Shown: positions 16,951 to 26,163, counted from the first letter of the stretch. The stretch: DNA of 38,663 nucleotides from Actinoplanes regularis (GCF_900188005.1 NZ_FZNR01000041.1:1-38663), one strand, 5' to 3'. Notes: generated by a model from the sequence alone, not told the origin. Translations and numbers: made by a program.

Positions 16951-17748
16951 TCACCGCCGGGCGGTCTCGAAGATCGAGTCAACCCATTCTGGGTGATCGA
17001 TGAACGGATTGCGGTTGTGCTGGTAGCGGCTGAAGATGACCTCGTTGCGGTTCCGCTCGAAGTGGTCCGGCGGGTCCTCGGCGTTCCACTCCAGCAACGC
17101 CGACAACCGGCCAATCCGCGGCTTCTTGTCGCGACTGGTGGCATCGTCGACCTCGAGGTCCGGGCCGCCGTCACCGCCCTCATAACGCACCGCCATATAG
17201 AAGATCATCCGGGCGACGTCGCCCTTCACCGCGTCCCCCGGCTCCCACGAGTCGGAGTCCGTGTGGTTGCCCGGAGCGGTCTCGGCAAGTGGGCCACCGT
17301 CGTCGAAGTCCTTGTTGCTCCGTTCGGAGTTGATCGGCACCTTCTCCGGCCGCAGGTGGTGCAGGTCGGTTCCGGCGCCGCGGGCGATGCCGAAGGCGCC
17401 GTGCGACTTGGCCCAGACGTGCTCCCGGTTCCACTGGGTCGTCGCGCTGCCGTGCTGCGACCATGGCATACTGGCGCCGGTATACAGCGTGATCACGTTC
17501 TGCGGCTTCGCCGGGTCACGATCGGTCTCCCCAAGCGCCTTCCAGACCTGTTCGTAGCTCAGCGTGGTCACGTGCGTTGCGATGATGTCGTGCAGCGCGT
17601 CCTTCAAGGCTTCGCCGGACTTGCCACTGGTGCCCGCGTAGTAGTCGGCCGCGGCGGCTGGAGACTGCGGCACGCCGACCGCGAGCAAGCCGGTCAGGGC
17701 GGTTGTCGCCAGCGCCACCACTCGGCGATGCGTCATCGGTCCGGACAC
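16951..17748 (-). CDS. Secreted endonuclease I (EndA/NucM-type)
   Basis: A 265-residue secreted nuclease. A signal peptide covers the first 34 or so residues (VVALATTALTGLLAVGV, then AAAADYY). The two conserved motifs of the family are present: NREHVWAKSHG and DLHHLRPEK, the latter a beta-beta-metal-type catalytic element. ERNRNEVIFSRYQHNRNPFIDHPEWV near the end is the usual family tail. It should cut nucleic acid outside the cell with Mg2+. The GTG at 17748 is favoured because GGAG lies 6 bases upstream; an ATG at 17736 is an alternative. A degenerate tandem copy lies immediately downstream. Confidence 0.9.
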   Translation of the reverse strand: MSGPMTHRRVVALATTALTGLLAVGVPQSPAAAADYYAGTSGKSGEALKDALHDIIATHVTTLSYEQVWKALGETDRDPAKPQNVITLYTGASMPWSQHGSATTQWNREHVWAKSHGAFGIARGAGTDLHHLRPEKVPINSERSNKDFDDGGPLAETAPGNHTDSDSWEPGDAVKGDVARMIFYMAVRYEGGDGGPDLEVDDATSRDKKPRIGRLSALLEWNAEDPPDHFERNRNEVIFSRYQHNRNPFIDHPEWVDSIFETARR

Positions 17749-17848
17749 CTTCGACTCCGTTCAGCCTGTAATCCCAGCAGCTCACACGCTATGCAGCGAG
17801 GATCGCCAGCCGATTCATAAAGCCTGCTGAATCCCTCGAACGGACGAT

Positions 17849-19822
17849 TTAACCGCAGTGGGCGTAGACCCGGCGCCGATAGGCGAAAAGTGCGACCGCC
17901 ATGCACCAGGCGCCACCGGCCGCGGCGGCCAGCATCAGACACAGGCCACGGTGCAGCAAAACGCGGCCGATCTGATGGGCGACCCACTCCCGAGCCGCTG
18001 TCTTGCACCGCCTCGTACCCGGTTCATCCACGGTGCACGGCGGTGCGACCGACCGGCTTCCTTGCGCTAGCCGAGTCATCTGCTCCTGCAGCTTCGGGTC
18101 ATGCTTCTCCCGGACCGGCATCACCACGTCGTTGAAGGGGCCCTTGATGTGGGGGCCAAGCCAGGTCTGGAAGGCTCGCAGCATGGCGGTGTGGCCCCGC
18201 TCGTTGGGATGCAGACTGGTATGCATCCACTTCGCCGGGTTGAACCGCTGATCAGCGGCGCCGTGAACCGAGCGCAGGCCGATGAAGTTGATGCCCGGTT
18301 GTCCGTCGTTATTCTTGTCGCACAGCTGCTGGTGTGCGACGGACAGCGCTTCCTGCATGCCACCCAGGTAGTAGAATCCGTACTCCTGGGCAGTACGGCG
18401 GATCCTATCGTTGAGGTCGGCGATGAACTGGTGGACGAACTGCTGCTCATCCCAGGAAAGTGCAACCTGGTCGCACTGCCGCTCTTTCGCTGGCATGTAG
18501 ATCGGCTGGGGATAGGGCACCACCACCACCGGGGTATTCTTGAACTCGTTGTCTACTTTGTCGTAGGCGTCCCGGAGCCGATCCTGCAACGTACCGATCG
18601 GGCCTTTCCACATTGCCTCTTGCGAACTGCACTCACCTGGCGCCACGCACATCTCACCGATTGACGCGAACCCGGCGTCATTGCCGCCCAGGCTCAGCAC
18701 GACCATCGAGGGCCGGAAGGAATTGTGTTCGTCATGGTAGGCCTGAACCTGGTGTATCACACCGGACGCCCGGTCTCCGGAGCAAGCCATGAACTTCAAG
18801 CCGTCGAAGGTCGTAGAGCCTTGCGTGATCAGCGCCGGCCAGGCCGTCGGCGACCGGCGGCACTCACTCCGCCCCGCACGCTCGGCCGCAGCCTTTTCCC
18901 GCCGGCTAACCCCATCGTCAGTGCGCTGGAGGTAAACTTTCGCACCCTCCCCCGACATGTAGGAGTCACCAAGGGCGACCAGGACATCTGTGCTGGTGCT
19001 GTCCGGGCGCGGCAGATCGCGTTCCAGCGCCTGGGGCGTAGTCACGCCCATCAGGGCGACAGCCGCCATCACGGCGGCGACATCGGCCTGGGTCGTCGAC
19101 ACCAGGGCAACGACGAACAGCCCGAGGACCACCAGGACGGGTATCAGCCACTGGGAGCGCGATGCCAGGGCCGCGGCGACGGTGGCCAGGATGAAGACGG
19201 CCGCTCCGGCACCGCCGAGGCCCCACAGCCAGGGCGTGGCCTTGTCCTTCTCACACAGCCAGCGGATGGCCTGCTCGGACCAGAGGGCCAAACCGATCGG
19301 CATCAACACGAGCACCCCGAGCCCGAGCATCAGGGCGCCGATCCTTATGCCGACCACCTGTCCCTTCCAGAGGACAAGCGCGCCGGCGGTCCCCAGCACC
19401 AGCCCCACGAAGGTCATGCGGATCCCACAGTGCTTGAGACGGATGACCCGGCCCAGCACGCGGACCGTACAGGTCTGGCGGGCCTGGGTGAGCGCGGATC
19501 CGCCGACCAGATAGATCAGAACTATCGCGCAGATGCCGAGGAGTCCCCTGTTGTTCGGATTCCACGGCGATTTGAAGGTGAGCACCAGCAGGACGATGGC
19601 AGCGCCGATCATCACCGCTCCGACCCGGTACGGGATCACCCACTGCCGCCCGTCGAGGCTGTCGGCGTACTGTCCCCGCAGCCAGACCGTCGCGACGCTG
19701 ACGAAGACCGCGAACGCCACCCAGATCTTCGGCGGACTCGCCTCGGCGTGGACAAATCCGAGCAGTGCGGCGAGAGCGAGAACGAACGCGAGCGTCCGCC
19801 TCAGCCCACCGCGGTTGTCCAT
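17849..19822 (-). CDS. Multi-spanning membrane protein with SGNH hydrolase domain
   Basis: A 657-residue protein. The N-terminal 250 or so residues contain about eight hydrophobic helices. Then comes a GDSL/SGNH esterase domain with S287 in GDSYMSGEGA, N381 in LSLGGNDAGF and H538 in SLHPNERGH. A single helix near the C-terminus (LCLMLAAAAGGAWCMAVALF) follows. The hydrolase likely faces outside and acts on a lipid, polysaccharide ester or cell-wall substrate; this is inferred. I chose the ATG at 19822 because GGGGAG precedes it; the frame can extend to 19900. The residue before HPN that is usually Asp is replaced in context, so a Ser-His dyad is possible. Confidence 0.82.
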   Translation of the reverse strand: MDNRGGLRRTLAFVLALAALLGFVHAEASPPKIWVAFAVFVSVATVWLRGQYADSLDGRQWVIPYRVGAVMIGAAIVLLVLTFKSPWNPNNRGLLGICAIVLIYLVGGSALTQARQTCTVRVLGRVIRLKHCGIRMTFVGLVLGTAGALVLWKGQVVGIRIGALMLGLGVLVLMPIGLALWSEQAIRWLCEKDKATPWLWGLGGAGAAVFILATVAAALASRSQWLIPVLVVLGLFVVALVSTTQADVAAVMAAVALMGVTTPQALERDLPRPDSTSTDVLVALGDSYMSGEGAKVYLQRTDDGVSRREKAAAERAGRSECRRSPTAWPALITQGSTTFDGLKFMACSGDRASGVIHQVQAYHDEHNSFRPSMVVLSLGGNDAGFASIGEMCVAPGECSSQEAMWKGPIGTLQDRLRDAYDKVDNEFKNTPVVVVPYPQPIYMPAKERQCDQVALSWDEQQFVHQFIADLNDRIRRTAQEYGFYYLGGMQEALSVAHQQLCDKNNDGQPGINFIGLRSVHGAADQRFNPAKWMHTSLHPNERGHTAMLRAFQTWLGPHIKGPFNDVVMPVREKHDPKLQEQMTRLAQGSRSVAPPCTVDEPGTRRCKTAAREWVAHQIGRVLLHRGLCLMLAAAAGGAWCMAVALFAYRRRVYAHCG

Positions 19823-19990
19823 CACCGTTCTCCCCGGCATGGTCGCGCTCGCCTCGGGTACCGCCGATGGATCCGGTAACAGAGGTGCCATGAGAACCAC
19901 CCGGGAAACCGTCGATGATGTCGTTCCTCCGGTTCGACGATTTCATCGCCAGGCCGTGCCGGGCAGCACTTTTCCGGTTTTCCTCGAGAC

Positions 19991-20029
19991 CGCGGCGCGC
20001 CGCCCATCGGGAGTGGGCGGCGCGCCGCG
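19991..20029 (-). terminator. Very strong hairpin terminator after the GH127 gene
   Basis: A perfect 16-bp stem (CGCGGCGCGCCGCCCA with its complement) surrounds a 7-base loop, 87 bases past the GH127 stop. It lies between that gene and the start of the SGNH gene and would keep their transcripts apart. Confidence 0.8.
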
Positions 20030-20115
20030 CGAGTTCGTCACAGGGCTTGGCAAGTGGCCTATGCACGGGGCTCCGTAGGCGTACCAAGAAATGGTTAAAG
20101 GTCGGATGTAGGTCT

Positions 20116-22923
20116 TTATCCGGGGATGATGCGCCAGCGCTGGCTGGTCAGGCCGAGGTCGGACCATTGGCCCACGTCGGCGCTGTTCGCGGTGGAGCGG
20201 CCCTGGACCTCGAGGACCTTTCCGCTGTGCCGGGCGACGATCGCGAAGACGTTCAGGCCGGTCCAGGCGAGGCGCCACTGCTGGTTGGTGGTGCCGTTGT
20301 AATCCCATTGGACGGCCTTGGCGCCGTCAGCGGTGGACTGCCCGGAAATGTCGACGCACTTGCCGTCCATGTCGCTGATGATTTTGAAATGGCCGCCGCC
20401 GGCGTCCTGGAACGTCCAGACGTGGTCCGCGCTGCCGACCGGCGGGTACTGCTGCAACTGGGCGCCGTTCGCGGTCGACATGTTGTTGATCGCGAGCACC
20501 TGGTTCGAGTGGGTGGCCGCCAGTTTCACCTTGCCGTCCGGGATCAGGCGCCAATTGTGGTCGGCCGTGCCGTTGTCGGCGAATTGCACGACGTTGGCGG
20601 AGTCCGCGGTCGACATCCCGGCGACCCCGAGGACCTTGCCGGAGTTCTTGTTCTTGATCCGGACGTATCCGGTGCCGTTGTCGAGGATCTGCCAGAGGTG
20701 GTCGGCGGTGCCGTTGTCCTCGAACTGGACCACCTGTGCGGAATCGGCCGTCGACATCAGATCGACGCCGAGCAGTTTGCCGCTGTTGACGTTCTGGATC
20801 TTCACCCAGCCGTCGCCGCCGTCCACGAGGCGCCACAGGTGGTCGGCGGTGCCGTTGTCGCCGAACTGCACCACCCGGGCGCTGTTCGCGGTCGACATGC
20901 CGTCGACGCCGAGCACCTTGCCGCTGTTCTGGTTCTGGATCCGGAAGGCGACCCCGGCCGTCTGCCACGGGGTGCCCGCGCCGATCGTCGGAAAGGAGGT
21001 GATCCGCAGCCGGGCGGCGCCCATCGGGATCAGCGTGACCTGCTCGATGGGTTCGCTCGACGGTGTCGGGCTGTCCTGCAGCGGGGTGACGATCGTGTCG
21101 GCGTCGGCCTTCCAGTTCGGAATCTTCCGCGCGGAGGTGGTCATCCTGATCGGCGCGTTCGCCGGGGTGAACGGGTCGTTGACGTTGCCGAGCCCGGTGG
21201 TGACCGAGAACTGGGTGGCGCCGTCGAGCCCGTAGTTCCAGGCGGAGCCGGGCCGCACCTCGCGGGTCGGCCAGGTCGCCGAACCGCCGATCTGCGTCCA
21301 GTTCTCGGTGATGGCGAGGGAGAACGTGAGCGCGCCGAAGTCGACCGACACCGATTTGTGGTTGGCGTTCCAGGTGCGGGTCCGGGCCCGCATAGGCAGG
21401 CGAAGGACGATCCGGTCGCCGGTCGCCCAGGTCCGAGAGATTTTCGCGTACGACGGACCGGCCGCCACCGTGGCCGCGCTCCCGTTCACGGTGAGCACGG
21501 GCTCCGCGCACCACCCCGGAACACGCAGGTAGACCGGGAAGGCCAGTGGTTTCGGTGTGGTCACCGTGTACGTGATGGTGTCCCCGAACGGATAGGCCGT
21601 GTCCGCCTTGATCGACACGGTGGTACCGTCCGCGACCTTCGCCGTGACCGTGGCCGGGCCGTGCAGGGTCGCGGCGAGCCCACCGTCCGGGGTGGCCACC
21701 CACATCTCCTCGACGTAGTACGGCCAGCCCATCCCGTAGTTGTGCGGACAGCACCGATAGTTGTCGATGCCGAGCATGTACCCCTGCATCGCGAACCCGT
21801 TCTGGAACTGCCCGGCGTGTCCCGGGGAGTCGAGCAGGGCGATGCTGTTCGCGCTGGTGATGTAATGGATGCCACGCTGCTGCGCGTCGAGCGACGCGGG
21901 CAGCGAGTTGAACGCCAGGTCCTCGGTGCGGTCGGCCCAGATCGGGTCGCCGGTGATCCGGGTCAGGATCTCGTGGCTGGCCATGAACTCGACGATGCCG
22001 CACGTCTCGAAACCCTGTCGCGGGTCGCCGAAGCCGGGGCGCGCGTTCTCGTCGCCGGCGAACCCACCTCCCGGGAACTGCCCGTACGTTCCCATGATCG
22101 TGTTGTAGTCGTTGTAGCTGGCGGTCCGGTGCGCCGCGTCGCCGCTGAGGATCGAGTAGACGGCCGGCTCCCGGAAGCCCTGGGCCAGGTTCACGTTGTG
22201 CAGCGACGGCAGGTTGTTGACGTAGTTCGCCGAGTTCGCGTGGATCTTGCGGGCCAGATCGAGCAGGAACGCGTCGCCGGTCCGGTTGTAGGTCCAGAAC
22301 ACCACCTCGAGCGTGTCCGCCCAGCGCAGGCTCCCCCAGCTCTGGTTGAAGGCGCCCGGGCCCTGCGCGTTGACGAACTGGAAGAACCGGGTGAAGAACG
22401 GGACGACGCGACTGTCGTTCGTGTACTCGGCGTACGACCGCAGCGCGTGCAGCATCGGCATGTGCGGCCAGAAGTCCGGGCCGCCGCCGAGGCTGGTGCG
22501 CAGGCCGGACGGGCCGAAGAAGCCGTCGCCGGCCTGGGTGGCGAGGACTCCGTTGACCCATCGGGTGGTCTCGGTCTGCACCCGGGAGTCGCCGGTCACG
22601 AAGCCGAGGCTGGAGAAGCCCTTGAGCCAGTACGGCAGTTCCTCCCAGCCGCCCAGGTTCGGGTGGATCCAGCCGGTGTTGTCGTACTGCAGAAAGTGTG
22701 AGATCTCGGTCATCCGGCCGTTGATGCCGTTGAGCTGGTAGTTCAGCTGGGTCGCGAGCCAACCGGCCGCCCGGGTCGCGCCGGGCGGGAGCCGCAGAAA
22801 GGCGTCGGGGTTCAGCGGGGCCCGGTTCGTCACGTATCCCGGGGCGGCGGCAGCGGCTTGCGCCGCGGTGGCGCCGGCAAACGGGGCTGCGGCGGCGATG
22901 GCGAGCAGCGTACGACGTTCCAC
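20116..22923 (-). CDS. Secreted GH127-like beta-L-arabinofuranosidase with two ricin trefoils
   Basis: A 935-residue secreted enzyme. An ERRTLL start gives a possible Tat-type signal (twin Arg, then an Ala-rich helix). Residues about 35-620 form a DUF1680/GH127-type (alpha/alpha) barrel; the family's key residues are visible as E306 and C308 in GFETCGIVE, and C391-C392 in YRCCPHN, consistent with the Zn-thiolate cluster. Six repeats with QxW-like ends (ADHLWRLV; ADHLWQIL; ADHNWRLI; ADHVWTF; NQQWRLA; SQRWRII) at about 650-935 make two ricin-type beta-trefoils for sugar binding. The GTG at 22923 follows GGAGG. It likely acts on arabinose-containing polymers with the GH43 genes. Confidence 0.88.
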   Translation of the reverse strand: MERRTLLAIAAAAPFAGATAAQAAAAAPGYVTNRAPLNPDAFLRLPPGATRAAGWLATQLNYQLNGINGRMTEISHFLQYDNTGWIHPNLGGWEELPYWLKGFSSLGFVTGDSRVQTETTRWVNGVLATQAGDGFFGPSGLRTSLGGGPDFWPHMPMLHALRSYAEYTNDSRVVPFFTRFFQFVNAQGPGAFNQSWGSLRWADTLEVVFWTYNRTGDAFLLDLARKIHANSANYVNNLPSLHNVNLAQGFREPAVYSILSGDAAHRTASYNDYNTIMGTYGQFPGGGFAGDENARPGFGDPRQGFETCGIVEFMASHEILTRITGDPIWADRTEDLAFNSLPASLDAQQRGIHYITSANSIALLDSPGHAGQFQNGFAMQGYMLGIDNYRCCPHNYGMGWPYYVEEMWVATPDGGLAATLHGPATVTAKVADGTTVSIKADTAYPFGDTITYTVTTPKPLAFPVYLRVPGWCAEPVLTVNGSAATVAAGPSYAKISRTWATGDRIVLRLPMRARTRTWNANHKSVSVDFGALTFSLAITENWTQIGGSATWPTREVRPGSAWNYGLDGATQFSVTTGLGNVNDPFTPANAPIRMTTSARKIPNWKADADTIVTPLQDSPTPSSEPIEQVTLIPMGAARLRITSFPTIGAGTPWQTAGVAFRIQNQNSGKVLGVDGMSTANSARVVQFGDNGTADHLWRLVDGGDGWVKIQNVNSGKLLGVDLMSTADSAQVVQFEDNGTADHLWQILDNGTGYVRIKNKNSGKVLGVAGMSTADSANVVQFADNGTADHNWRLIPDGKVKLAATHSNQVLAINNMSTANGAQLQQYPPVGSADHVWTFQDAGGGHFKIISDMDGKCVDISGQSTADGAKAVQWDYNGTTNQQWRLAWTGLNVFAIVARHSGKVLEVQGRSTANSADVGQWSDLGLTSQRWRIIPG

Positions 22924-22971
22924 GGGGCCTCCGGTGTTCGCTTGTGCGCGGTTGTGTGCGAGCGTTACCGG

Positions 22972-23012
22972 ATCGTAAAACTTCAATGCATCCCTGTAAA
23001 CAAACTTCAATG
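22972..23012 (-). promoter_or_regulatory. GH127 promoter with paired CATTGAAGTT sites
   Basis: On the minus strand, TTTACA (23000-22995), a 17-base spacer and TACGAT (22977-22972) make a good promoter about 50 bases from the start codon. CATTGAAGTT occurs twice 24 bases apart (23012-23003 and 22988-22979), once just upstream of the -35 and once within the spacer, suggesting a regulator. The TTGAAGTTTGTTTACAG block also occurs, with two changes, at the S1 protease promoter. Confidence 0.6.
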
Positions 23013-23046
23013 AACTTGTCCACAGAAGGCTGTCGATGCATCGGCC

Positions 23047-23241
23047 TTGCGTTGGCCGGCCACGCCCCCCGGCATCAGCCGGTTCGCCAGCGGCCTGACC
23101 ACCGATCTCGCCGCGGTCACCGCCGGGCTGAGCCTGCCCTTCAGCTCCGGAGCGGTCGAAGGCAACGTCAACCGCATCAAGATGCTCAACGGCCGAGCGA
23201 GCTTCGGCCTACTCCGCGAACGGACCCTGCCCGCTTCGTGA
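23047..23241 (+). pseudogene. ISL3-family transposase C-terminal remnant
   Basis: About 60 codons in one frame end at a TGA (23239-23241) and match the tail of ISL3-type transposases: FASGLTTDLAAVTAGLSLP, SSGAVEGNVNRIKMLNG, and SFGLLRERTL. The SSGxxEGxVNRIK block is the family's most recognisable C-terminal pattern. The DDE core is absent and no terminal repeat was found. Its 3' end overlaps the tail of an opposing gene. Confidence 0.85.
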
Positions 23242-23694
23242 CCGAACGCCTTGCCCGAGATTGATCATGCTGTTCGGTCCCCGAGGCAGCCCGCTACCGA
23301 CAGAGCCAAGCGCGTATGCGGACCAGCGGACGTAGAGCCGTTCACCGGCCGATGCGGCGCCGCGAGCCACCGGAGCGAGTTCACCTGCAATGGGCCAGTG
23401 CCTCAGCGCGGCTTCGAGTGTCTCCTCATCAGCTGAGGCGAGCGCGTCGCGCAGGGTGTCAGTCAGCGTGGCGACGTAGTAGTCGATGTAGATACCGAGT
23501 TCTGAGACGATGGCCAGATGACGCTCGTCGCAGTTGACGTCGTCATAGGAGCGATCGTTAAGGAAACACTCCAGCTCACGCAGGACGACGGAGAGTTCGC
23601 CGTTGTCCGGCAGAGTTGGGCGGCTCGTGTTCGGACCGGCAGCGGCATCGTTCGGCGCGTGGAAGAACACGATCGAGGGCATGGCAGAGATCAT
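23209..23694 (-). CDS. Unknown gene with 3' end running into an IS remnant
   Basis: About 161 residues from the ATG at 23692-23694 (a second at 23682 is possible). The protein is mainly helical in the middle (LREELECF-like, then YIDYYVATLTDTLRDALASADEETLEAALRHWP) and I do not recognise it. The last 11 or so codons lie on the opposite strand of the ISL3 fragment and the end is Arg/Ser/Gly-rich, so the natural C-terminus was probably replaced when the element arrived. The chain may still be functional. Confidence 0.5.
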   Translation of the reverse strand: MISAMPSIVFFHAPNDAAAGPNTSRPTLPDNGELSVVLRELECFLNDRSYDDVNCDERHLAIVSELGIYIDYYVATLTDTLRDALASADEETLEAALRHWPIAGELAPVARGAASAGERLYVRWSAYALGSVGSGLPRGPNSMINLGQGVRSRSGQGPFAE

Positions 23695-23799
23695 GCCCGC
23701 TCTCAGGCAAGGCAGCCGTCCACCCACTCGATGTCCGATGCGATGCCGCGGCTGAGACAGCGAAGACCAATCACGATGTTCGCAACAACTGCTCGCCGG

Positions 23800-24330
23800 C
23801 TAATTCGACTGCAACCGATAGAGGGTCAGCGCGGCCAACGACGGCGCGTCCACCACCTGCCCCGAACGAATCATTGCCAAGATCTCCGCGTCACTGAAAG
23901 CACGGTGGATCATGTCCTGTTCACTGGCCTCCCGATCAGGCGCGCCTTCCTCGAGGTCCGTTGCGAGATAGACATCAAATCCCTGCGTCGAGAAGCCATA
24001 CGCCTCGAACAGATGCCCCAGGTGCGCCATCGACCCCGCCCGCAGGCCGGTCTCCTCGGCCAGCTCCCGCCGAGCGAGGGCAACCTGGTCGCCGGCAGCA
24101 CCCCGACCCCAGCTGCCCTGCGGAAACTCCCACGCCCGCCGCCCCACCGGATAGCGAAACTGCTCCACCATCCAGAACCCGCCATCGCAGCGTGGCAAGA
24201 CCAACGCGAAGTCCGGCTTCTCCACCACCCCGAAGATGCCGGGACTGCCGTCCGACCGCAGGATCTCGTCCTCTCTGACAGTCATCCACGGATTGCGATA
24301 CACCACGCGGCTACTCACCCGTTCCATCAC
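23800..24330 (-). CDS. NUDIX hydrolase, ADP-ribose pyrophosphatase-like
   Basis: A 176-residue protein. The NUDIX box region runs from about 72 to 96 and contains R88-E89-L and E92-E93-T-G, the metal-binding core. Upstream of it, EFPQGSWGRGAAGDQ replaces the usual Gly-x5-Glu spacing, so the first conserved Glu of the motif is not in place; related actinobacterial proteins show the same looseness. The N-terminal strands (YRNPWMTVREDEI) and overall size suit an ADP-sugar or nucleotide-sugar diphosphatase. It is a single gene on the minus strand. Substrate unknown. Confidence 0.85.
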   Translation of the reverse strand: MMERVSSRVVYRNPWMTVREDEILRSDGSPGIFGVVEKPDFALVLPRCDGGFWMVEQFRYPVGRRAWEFPQGSWGRGAAGDQVALARRELAEETGLRAGSMAHLGHLFEAYGFSTQGFDVYLATDLEEGAPDREASEQDMIHRAFSDAEILAMIRSGQVVDAPSLAALTLYRLQSN

Positions 24331-24630
24331 GTGATGATCTCAACGACCGCAACTGATCTTGTCGCCGGTCAGGAGGGGGTGTCCTCTGCCAACGGAGTCT
24401 GTCCGTGTGCCACTCCACCTTGTCCGCAGCGAACCGCAGCACTGACGCCGGTTCCCCGCGCGCGGAGGAGCTACGCCGGTTCCGATCGTCTGTTGCGACT
24501 CCAGGATCGGCGGCCGGCCGCCTCGAAGTCGGGGATTTACGCTGTGTCACCGGGTAAGTGGGGATGCCAATGCGGATCGCGGCAATCTCTTACCCGCTGA
24601 CCGACTGGGATCGGAAATAGGAGACCTCGG
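24331..24630. other. Gap between NUDIX and HAD genes
   Basis: No convincing gene. A minus-strand open frame at 24311-24550 has an Arg/Ser-rich product with no family pattern and no good ribosome site. It may hold the promoter of the NUDIX gene and the end of the HAD transcript. Confidence 0.4.
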
Positions 24631-25287
24631 CTACTCGGGTGGCGTGAGCGCGCCATTGGACAGGATCGGTGAGAGCGCCACGCGCAGGTCAGCCGGCGCG
24701 CGATACACGATGCCCTGCATGCCGAGCCTGATGGCGGCGTCTACGTTCTCCTGGAGGTCGTCGACAAACAGGCACCTGTCCGCGGCGGCGCCGACCCGGT
24801 CGGCGGCCAGTTCGAAGATGCGGCGGTCGGGCTTGGCCACACCGACAAGCGAGCTGTTGATGACGTGGTCCGCGAGGTCCGTAAGGCCGAGCAGGGCCAG
24901 ATCCTCGTCCAACCACACGGTCGCATTGGTCACCAGCACCACTGGGCAATGCGCCCGAACCTGGCGCAGCATGCCCACTACCGCCGCGTCCGCCCGGAAC
25001 CCGGCGCCGTCGAATGCGGCGGCCAGCGCGTGCGCCTCCGACTCAGGCACCCGCTTTGCGAGCGTAGCGGCGATCGATGCGACCCATTGCTCTCTGCTGA
25101 TCTGCCCCAACAACAGCGGCAGGTCGTTCTCTGGAGCGAACGCGATGCCCGCCGTGGCGCCCTCCCGCAGGCCAACCGCACGCTCGAGACAAGCGACCTC
25201 GGAATGGTCGTAATAGCGGATCACACCATCGACATCGCACAGGACCGCGTCGAACGGCGCCGTGCCTGGGCTGAGGTAGGCAGTCAT
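24631..25287 (-). CDS. HAD-superfamily hydrolase
   Basis: A 218-residue phosphatase-like protein. All four HAD motifs are visible: D18-x-D20 in LCDVDGV, VTNAT, the Lys in KPDRRIFELA, and FVDDLQENV. The helical cap between motifs 1 and 2 is of the small C1 type. A phosphoglycolate- or sugar-phosphate-type substrate is likely but cannot be named. It is flanked by a NUDIX gene and an SseB-like gene on the same strand, with gaps of 300 and 129 bases, so co-transcription is uncertain. Confidence 0.87.
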   Translation of the reverse strand: MTAYLSPGTAPFDAVLCDVDGVIRYYDHSEVACLERAVGLREGATAGIAFAPENDLPLLLGQISREQWVASIAATLAKRVPESEAHALAAAFDGAGFRADAAVVGMLRQVRAHCPVVLVTNATVWLDEDLALLGLTDLADHVINSSLVGVAKPDRRIFELAADRVGAAADRCLFVDDLQENVDAAIRLGMQGIVYRAPADLRVALSPILSNGALTPPE

Positions 25288-25416
25288 CCCGTCCTGCGTG
25301 AATGATCACTGCGATGAGGCTTCGGACCTGGTGGCGTCCGGGGCACCCGTCCGGCATCGTTGCCGGGCTTGCTGGCCGCGTGGCTGCATGAGTGCACCGC
25401 TGTGCTGCCGAAGCGC

Positions 25417-26163
25417 TCAGTCGAATTCGTGAGAGAAGATGTGAACTCGGCCTGTGGAACGATCGATCCGGACGGTGTCCAATCCGAAGCTGTCCAGCTG
25501 GGCCGCCTGATCTGCCTGGTGTGGCTCGAACACCTGCAAACCGAGCTTCGGAGACTCAGGACCCAGCGGAACGTCTTCGGCCAGTACCGTGTCCAGCAGG
25601 ACGTGCGCCGCAGGGCCCGCGCCGTCGTCGACCGACATGGAGACCATCAGGTGTTCGTGGCCGGATTCGAGCCAACGCGCCTGCGCGATCCAGACGGTTT
25701 GCACCTGCGGATGCGCCAGGATCCGTGCCGCGAACGCATTTCGCAGTGCAACCGCCACGGGATGCGTCGACCACGCCAGCCGCATCGTCTGGTCGCCCTG
25801 GGTGTGCATTCCTCGCACCCGCAGCGTCCTGGACACGAGAGGCAACGGAACCTTCGCCCACTCCTGGACGGCAAACACGGCCAGCGTCTGGATGCCGGTG
25901 TGCTCGGCGATGTCGAGCAGTCGCAGTGCGTCGCAGAACACGGAACCGGCAGCATCGCGCAGCAACCGCTGGCAGGAAGCCTCGCTGGTGTAGCCGGGCA
26001 GCACCGGGCCGGTGTCGTCAACGCGGAGAAAGACCACCGAACCCTGCCCGTTGATCGGTACATAGACACCACCGTCGACCAGCGCGGCGAGGAGAGCGTC
26101 AGTCTCATCGGCGGGCCGACCCCGTTCGAGGATCGTTTCGAGGGCATCGTTGGGGCCGGGCAT
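25417..26163 (-). CDS. SseB-like protein
   Basis: A 248-residue protein. Residues about 10-110 (ALLAALVDGGVYVPINGQGSVVFLR, then PVLPGYTSEASCQRL) fit the N-terminal SseB pattern, and residues about 140-190 (ALRNAFAARILAHPQVQTVWIAQ) fit the SseB C-terminal block. SseB proteins are named from enhanced serine sensitivity; their biochemical role is unclear. It ends with a cytosolic-looking tail. The match is moderate and rests on general pattern, not a single diagnostic motif. Confidence 0.6.
   Translation of the reverse strand: MPGPNDALETILERGRPADETDALLAALVDGGVYVPINGQGSVVFLRVDDTGPVLPGYTSEASCQRLLRDAAGSVFCDALRLLDIAEHTGIQTLAVFAVQEWAKVPLPLVSRTLRVRGMHTQGDQTMRLAWSTHPVAVALRNAFAARILAHPQVQTVWIAQARWLESGHEHLMVSMSVDDGAGPAAHVLLDTVLAEDVPLGPESPKLGLQVFEPHQADQAAQLDSFGLDTVRIDRSTGRVHIFSHEFD

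Noticed and set aside
19915..22701. A 928-codon plus-strand open frame opposite the GH127 gene
   Set aside because: It is the antisense of a conserved enzyme, is extremely rich in Arg/Asp/Val/Gly with no family motif, and reflects GC bias at third positions.
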